Shown here in pieces: positions 39,401 through 48,400 of a stretch of 64,000 nucleotides of DNA; position 1 is the first letter of the stretch, and every line of letters starts with the position of its first letter. Origin of the DNA: Haliclystus octoradiatus (lineage: Eukaryota > Cnidaria > Staurozoa > Stauromedusae > Haliclystidae); NCBI GenBank assembly GCA_916610825.1, contig OU744451.1, positions 3,394,345-3,458,344 on the forward strand, given 5' to 3'. The notes beneath the pieces were generated by a model that ran no database searches, was not told the DNA's origin, and was given only the letters and a program-made list of their open reading frames with translations. A program made the translations under genes and the position numbers.

Positions 39401-42400
39401 TTTGATAGACTGCCATGAAAATCACAGGCCTGCTTGCTGAAATTGCAAAAATCAAAAGTATATAGGCTCATGTACTATCATATCATAATATTTTCAGATT
39501 ATATATATAATTTGATTTTCAATTACACGCGCGTGTGCCGGCCTTGTTCAATAATACGTTGTCGTAGCAGTAGGTTTGTTGATGACGTCAGTCAAAGCGC
39601 CTTTAATAATAAGTAAGGCAGTGACTCATTGGTTACTGCTCTGGTCTCACAATATCAAGGTCGTCAGTTGAAATCCGCCCTTCGGCAACTTTTTATCAAC
39701 GGTTTTTCTTTCTTTTTTTTAATATGAAGCAGTAAATCATTGTTAATTAACAAAAGATATCGTTTGATCATGTTAATAACAGAAATTAGTGGACCATGTG
39801 TCTTTTCGGAGCTAAATCAATTTATTATTGAATATATTGCATGCAATGCCACGAGTTTGACCCGCCACACCTTGACGGCGTTATTTTGTAACACCAGTGA
39901 TGTGAGAATTACTTTTGAAAAGTAATAAATTACACTACAAATTACTTTTACTCGAAAGTAACTAATTACATTACTAATTACTTCAGCCAAAAAAGTAATT
40001 GATGACAATTACTAATTACTTTCCCAAAAAAAGTAATCAATTACTGATTACTCCATGATTACTTTAACTTGTGAAACAAAAGATATTGCCTCCCTTTCGA
40101 TAATGGTATGTCTCGTTTTGACAATCATGGCGGCCATCTTGTTTTTTTACGAAAGGAAACGATAGATTCAATAAATTTATTAATTTAATACTGGTGACTG
40201 CAGCAGAAGATAAATTGATGTTGAAAACTTTTTAATAAAGTTGACAAATAAATGGTTTCATTTGATTTATCAAAATGGTTTATTTTTGTAGGATCAATCT
40301 ATTCATATAGCCATAAATTTTATATCATCTTTTCAAATTCGAAAGTCACTCAAATAAAAAGTGAAAAACTATTGAATTTATTGATCAACAGAACAATGTC
40401 AGAACAGAGAAGAATAGGTTATGGGATAGGGTTTATTGGTCATATATCACACAATTCACCTGGTTTGAATAGCTCTCGTAAAAGATGCAAATAATGTGAG
40501 ATTTCATCGCAGACAGAACAATAAAAAGCGGAACTTCGTGACAGAAACGCCTTTGAAAATTATCACAAGACAACAAAGCAAATATTTTGTAATCATAAAA
40601 GTAATTTGAAAAGTAACGTCAATTACTTTCTCTCAAATAATACTAGTTACTTCAAAAAGTAATCAATTAGATTACTTATTACTTTTCTCAAAAAAGTAAC
40701 TATAATTACTCCTAAAATTACTCCAAAAGTAACGAGTAACGAGTAACGCGTTACTTTAGTAACGAGTATTTACAACACTGTGTAACACCACATTAGTGTT
40801 GTATATATTGCAATAAAGATTTATGAATTCGAACCGAACGCGATCCGATCGTATCGGGTCAGAGTCGGGTTGATATTTTAGGTCTTCGGATCGGATCGGA
40901 TTTGAAGTGATTTTTTATGAATAATTTCAGATTTCGAAATTTGACTGAATATTTGTAATTTATAATAATTAATGTGTTCTGGCTTCCTTTCAGCACATAA
41001 AATAAAGTTTTTTCTATGTAGATATAGCTACGTCAAATTATACATTTCAATCGACTCAATTGATTTGAAATAAATTAAATTTCTATTGAAGGAATGATTA
41101 AGATGTATTGATTAATGCTACATCGTTTCAATGCGTATTGTGTCTCATGTTCTCCTCCAGAGTTCATACTCCGTATTATACAGCGATAGTCAGCTTAGTC
41201 AATTGTTTAATTATAAGTGATCTGAAAGTTTTATCATAGAAGGTCCATAATGGACCACACTCATTGCTAGTATATTCATAGATGTATGTGATTATTGTTT
41301 TATTGAATATTTCATATAGTTCCTGGTGCATGGTCAGATTGGTTGACATCTGGGTCATGCGATGTTAGCTGTGGCGGAGGAACTCAACTGAGAAATCGTA
41401 ATTGTAACAGTCCTCCTCCTTCTTATGGAGGTTCTACGTGTTCTGGAATCAATGAAGAGACGGTAATATGCAATGAAAATCCTTGTCCAGGTTAGTCGGT
41501 CTTATGAATTTGGAAATCTAAATACCAATATTTATCCTTATATATAATGCTATAGATTCGTAGAATAGTTCTGAAAACAGTCCCCATAAAGTAAGACAGA
41601 ATCTATTATTTGTAACAAAAATCTGCTAACACTACTTATTTGTAAGTAAATTGATAAAAAAGAAAACTTTATATTCATAGATGTATTTGATTATTGTTTT
41701 ATTGAATATTTGATATAGTTCCTGGTGCATGGTCAGATTGGTTGACATCTGGGTCATGCGATGTTAGCTGTGGCGGAGGAACTCAACTGAGAAATCGCAA
41801 TTGTGACAGTCCTCCTCCTTCTTCTGGGGGTCCTACGTGTTCTGGAATCAGTGAAGAGACGGTAATCTGCAATGAAAATCCTTGTCCAGGTTAGTCGGGC
41901 TTATGAATTTGGGAATCTAAATACCAATATTTATCTTTATATATAATGCTATAGACTCGTAGATTAGTTCTGAAAACAGTTCCCATAAAGAAAGACAGAA
42001 TCTATTATTTGTAACAAAAATCGGCTAACACTACTTATTTGTAAGTAAATTGATAGAAAAAAAAACTTATATATTCATAGATGTATGTGATTATTGTTTT
42101 ATTGAATATTTCATATAGTTCCTGGTGCATGGTCAAATTGGTTGACATCTGGGTCATGCGATGTTAGCTGTGGCGGAGGAACGCAACTGAGAAATCGTAA
42201 TTGTGACAGTCCTCCTCCTTCTTATGGGGGTCCTACGTGTTCTGGAATCAGTGAAGAGACGGTAATCTGCAATGAAAATCCTTGTCCAGGTTTGTACACA
42301 TGAATCTAAAATTTGAAATATTTATTCTCATAATGCTGTAGACTAGTATAATAGCTCTAATACAGTCCCAATTAAGTTAGAAAAAATGATATTTATAACA

Positions 42401-45400
42401 ACAATAGGCCACCACTACTTATTGGTATATAAGTAAATCGATAGAAAAGAATACTTATAATTAATACTTAAAGTAGTCAAGGTTAGTACCAGGTTAGTCT
42501 AGATTCTTTTTGATAAAGATAAAATTAATGGTCTCCCAACAACACTTTGCTAAGCTTTAATATCTTTCAAAACTTGTTCCCGTGATGACTGCTTTCACAG
42601 GGACTAGATAAGAAATCAACGGCACCTTTGAAACTGATTCATTTCTGCTTTCTATCAAAACTTTATTCGAATATTTAGCATAGTTACCTCTTCTATCATT
42701 CAAGGAATTGTGCAAGTGTAGCGGATGTATGTTTTATTGATATTCTACTAATGTTGTTTTTTGCAATTTGCGATCAATTTCATTGACAGAGACAGTCCTC
42801 CAAATAATATGCTAATTAAATCATAAACATATACATCACAATATCAATTATCATTCGAATTTCCATTTCGCAGGTACCCCTTACCTTGCTGTTCAAGGAA
42901 ACGGGAACCGTCTATATGGTAAGTACGGTTTTAATTAGGGCACTCAAATAAGTCCTTAAATCTTTTACATAGATAACTGATGTTGAACCTGAATATGCGA
43001 AACCGATCAATTGATAAATGGAACAAGTGCATGTAATTTGAGCTCCATGAATCATTTGAAACAAATGACTATTAACCGGTTAAATACCACATTAAATATC
43101 TCATTGTATGTTTGTTGTAACGGTATGAATAAATATGCATTTTTCAAGCGAGTTTGTTATGATTTGGTAAAATAATACTAGGATCCTTACAGTTGTGCTT
43201 TTGAGAAGAAATATTTGACTTATTATTATTAATCAGCAGCGACGGCCATCATAATTATGATTCTAAAATTTACAAAAATAGTCTCGATGTTCCACAGGAG
43301 TGTCTGCCAAACTATATTTGTAGAAATCTACAAAATATATGTAAATTACCCATTTATTAATTGAGATATCCTCATGTCCAAAGTTTTCTAAATTAATGTG
43401 GTTCATTTTTATTGATTATTTTATTAAATGCTGAACTGTAAATTTTAGAAGCTTTCATTAGACCTTCAAAGATATACAAGAGCCAAAAATAATGTCGTTG
43501 GTTGATCTGAAACGAGAGAACACACATGTCACGTTTTTGGGGAAAGCTATCCTGTTATTTCTAAAATGGCTAGTACTCTTTCCCAAAATTAAAAAAACAT
43601 TAAGGAAATGTCACGAGAAAATATGGTCTTTGTACGTTCTATTTTATATCTATTTATCATAGTTTTCACGTTATTCAGAATATTCTATGAGAACGTTCTA
43701 ATCGGAGACCTGTTACGAGAATTGTTACCTCTCTCAGGAGCTGCTTTTAAATTTATAAATTACCTTTAAAAGGAATAAAATCATTAAAGCAGTTATTGAT
43801 TTCATCATTGAGTAAATCTTGAGGATAATCCATATATCCATCCAAACTATCAGCTACAGTATGACGATAGCCGCGACAAACCTTTCTATATATACTCCTG
43901 ACAAACCTTAGATTTGATATCATCCCGATATCATACATTATATATATTTACTGTATATATTTGTAGACGGTGTTGTTCAATTAATAATCAATGATGTTCA
44001 ATAGAAAAACCCATTGTTCTTACGTTTAATTGCATTTACAAACATAGATTTGAAATCTTGACTAGCATATGTACAACACTATTAAGATCAAAATTAACAA
44101 AATCATAGCAAAAACCATTGATGAATGTTCTCGCTACATGTTTTTAAATTCATCTTTTAACTTGTTTCATACTTTATAGTGGATTACCTGAGTGCTATTG
44201 AACACTGTACACTGGCTACTGCAAGTACCGCAACAGAAGAATTAGTGATTCAGACGCCAGATGATATAATATTGCCACCTATTTACTGGATAGACTGCCC
44301 ATTAACTTACGTATGTAAAAACTTGTTTTGATTACTATACGATATTTTGTAAATAGTAATATCAATATTAGCAAATATTGAAATCTTTCCTGTGCAAGGA
44401 GATTATATGGGCTACTATAAGAAATTCAAAAGTTTTAACATAATATTTGCCACGGCAATAATTGTGTAATTGATTAGCCTTGATAGACTTGTGTTTTCGA
44501 TCCTGCCGATGTTTGTGTACCTTTCAATTGGAATCGTTCGTTGATTTATACTAATTTTTATCAAAAAATTTGAATTATTCTGTGTGTATATAAAGGTCTG
44601 AAAAAGTCTTATTGGAGATGTAATACAGATAATCGGTTGTCGGGAAAGTATGCAAACATTTGTGTCGAGATAACCGTGTACAGTAACAAATTTGTTGTAT
44701 GAAAAGTATGGGTCTATGACGTTGTTCTAAAATAATATGCTTCATCTGATATTTCATTCGATATCATTGTATTGAAAAATTCAGAGTTTTGAAAAATTTC
44801 ATTGGTCGATAATCTAGCGGGCTGCCAAATCGAATTCAAATTGAAATCTCCAGAACGAAAATATTTCGCTTTGGATTTAAAGGCTGCGTGCAAATGGTTT
44901 GAACAAGTGAAACTTGGAACTGAATCAGCTTTACGATAATTAAAACAATACATACTGAATTACATTGAATTACCAGTATAACTAGGCCAAACAAAAATAT
45001 GTTTTGAAATCAAAGAAACATAGACCTATTTCATGTAAGGGTGATATCAGCAATACATATATAGCGCGGCAAAAACGCTATGAAAATTAAACAGACTTTA
45101 GGTCTTTAATGTATTAATGAAACAAAATGCCGTTCATCTCTTTTCAAAAAAATCGAGATACAAACATTTTACTTTTAAGAAGGCTATATTGATATATAAT
45201 TTATGAGAACACTGAGCAAACAATCTGTTTTGAAATGAACAATCTATCGCGGGGCATAAAAACAAATTAACTTGCAAGAATATTCAAAATGCCCTTGGCG
45301 TTCGACTGATTCGAAAAAATATTCAAAGTTCGAAGAGATTATCTGTCTACAGTCTAAAATAACAGAGTTCAGAATAAATCAAGGCATTACACAAAAGTAT

Positions 45401-48400
45401 TTCTATAATTTATTATTCAATATAAAAATATGAATCATTTGGTTATGAGCAGGCAGGCTTTTATTTTCAGATTTTGCTTCCATAATTAATGAAGGAATTG
45501 TAAACATGGATTAAAATTAAATTTCATTTTGTTGACTCGCTATAGGGAATAAGACACCGTATGTTACTACAGTTTCAAGAATAAAAATAGCGGTGTCTTC
45601 TTCTTATCGTTGATCGACATTTAATAAAGTTTAATTCACGTATATCAAATTCAACAAAATTAAATTGAATTGAGCGTATGATTTGTGAGAAATAATAATT
45701 TAATATAATATTTCCAGCGATCAAAAATGGCTTTCAACTTTAAAAACACAAAAACATAATTCAAGAACATTTTTCAATAGTTAATACAGTTTAGATGAGT
45801 GTAACAAACCTTGTACTACAAAAATAAAAAGCAAAAAAAGTTGGATAGAATAATCGATCATAGCAAACATTATTTATTAAAATACAACTTACCATTTTCC
45901 AAATGAGATCCAAATAAAAACTATACGAGCGGCATAATCTCCGAACAACATTTATAAACATAATTGCAGGTTCTCTGAGTTGATACAGTAGTCAATATTA
46001 AGTTAACAACCATATTTTATCGAAACAGAATGTAAATCCGATAAGAATAAAATATAAATAGTATTTTATTCGAGATAATTCTGACAAAGAAATATCATGT
46101 CATATCGTGATCAAATGCATGGTAAAGTAGATTCATTTTCTAAGTAAATCCTTTTCATCATACATCGTAACATGAGCATTTCAATATTACCTTCGGCTAT
46201 GGTATTTATATATCTTTGAAGCTGCACTAAACATTTCCACTCTATAAATTATCGCGTCCGTTTCAATAAATTCTGAACTAATATGCATATCACGAATCTG
46301 GCAAAATGAGTTGTTTTCGTTTTTCTATCAAAATAACTAATTTATTCATAATCGTCTTTTCTTTCATTCGACATCTGTAATGTATTATAAATAGCGCGTA
46401 GAAATATTGACAACAAGATGTAACATAATATCAATATCGAATTAATATTGCGATTTATTATAGAATATTATTTCATTTTAAAAGAATGTTGATGGTATTA
46501 TTCTGGAAAATTTGATAACAAGAAGCACTATGGGGCCAATTTTTCACATCTTTGTTTTACTTATAAAATTTTATTTTCAACGAGCTCTTAATATTTTGAT
46601 AGACTGCCATGAAATTCACAGGCCTACTTGCTGAGATTGCAAAGATCAAAAATATTTTAGAAAATATATACGCTCATATACTATCATATCATAATATTTT
46701 CATATTATATATATATATATATATATTTGCAACAGCAGCAGACAAGTACATGTTTCTGGCCATTAGCCTTCAGTGAAAGTGCTGCTGCTGCTTACAAATA
46801 GATCGGCGTATTCAAGGTGATAAGTGAATGTAAATTAGTTGCTATAATCGATCATGCTAGCTAGCCTCGCGACTAGCAGAAAATATGTGTATATAATGTG
46901 GTAATTTGAAATTCAATACACGCGCGTGGGTCGGCCTTGTTCAATAATACGTCATCGAAGCAGTAGGTGTGTTGATTACGTCAATCAAAGCGCCGATCAC
47001 AGTAAGTAAGGTATTGGGTTATAGGTTAATTCTCTGATGTTACAATATCAGGGTCGTCAGTTCAAGTTCGCCATTCGGCAATCTTTTAGCAACGATTTTT
47101 CTTTTTTTTTAATACGAAGAAGCAGTAAAATTATTGTTAATTAACAAAAGATATCGTTTGATCAGGTTAATAACACAAATTAGTGGACCATGTGTCTTGT
47201 CGAAGCTAAATTAATTTAATATTGAATAGATTGCATGCAATCTCACGAGTTTGACGGGCCATGACGGGCCTTGACGGCGTTATTTTGTGAACACCGCATT
47301 AGTGTTGTATATATTTCAATAAAGATTTATGAATCCGAACCGAACGCGATGCGATAGTATCGGGTCAGATTCGGGTTAATATGTTAGGTCTTCGGATCGG
47401 ATCGTATTTGAAGTGATTTTTATGGATAGTTTCAGATTTCGAAATTTGACTGAGTATTTGTAAATTATAATAATTAATTGTGTTCTGGCTTCTTTTCAGC
47501 ACATAAAAGAAAGATTTTCTATGTAGATATAGCTACGTTAAATGCATAAAATTGACCGGCGGCCTCTATACATTTCTATCGACTCAATTGATGTCAAATA
47601 AATTAGATTTTCATTAAAGGAATGATTAAGATGTATTGATTAATGCTAATCGTTTCAATGCATATTGTGTCTCATGTTCTCCTCCAGAGTTCATGCTCCG
47701 TATTATACAGCGATAATAAGCTTAGTCAATTGTTTAATTATAAGTGATCTGAAAGTTTTATCACACAAGGTCCATTATGGACCAACACTAACTGCTAGTA
47801 TAGAATACTACATCGTGAAATTGATTAAATAATGAAAAAGAATACACTTATGAACACAGAATTTCATCGTTCACAGATATACTCTGTTGAGTGATAAAGA
47901 GGAATATAAAGGAATGCTCTATCTTTTTAAATTGGATCGGTAACTAATAATGTATGTTTATTCCAAACAAAAGAGGTCTCAACTATCATGTATTCAAGTA
48001 AATAATAATTTTTTCAATCAATATAAAGGCCTGCTTCGTTGTAGGAATAATTAATATAGTATTCCAATATTCAAGTATGTATAACCTTCATAACTTAGAA
48101 ATATTTAATAATCTACTAACTAACCCGACAAAATATTAACTGGTATCACAGCTAAACAATGTTTAGTTGATTAAATTTTTCCTAAACACCGTTGAGATCG
48201 TTGAAAAAAGACAAGGGAAATGAAATATCAGTCAATGCTATTTATAGTGAGATTTTCTAATTGTTCTGTTGTGTTTTACTTATCTAGGACCCTGGTTGTG
48301 GCTGTTCATCTACAGAGGCTACCGTCATACAAAGACAGGCTGCAGGAGCTGTAAACTATTGGTGTGCACCAAAAGTTTATAAATTGTTTGTGATGTGTGC

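Noticed and set aside
33195-44757. Conserved ~60-codon minus-strand frames in Helitron copies 2 and 4 (33195-33383, 44575-44757)
   Set aside because: Similarity follows the DNA repeat as a whole and the frames are not kept open in all copies; no coding signal.
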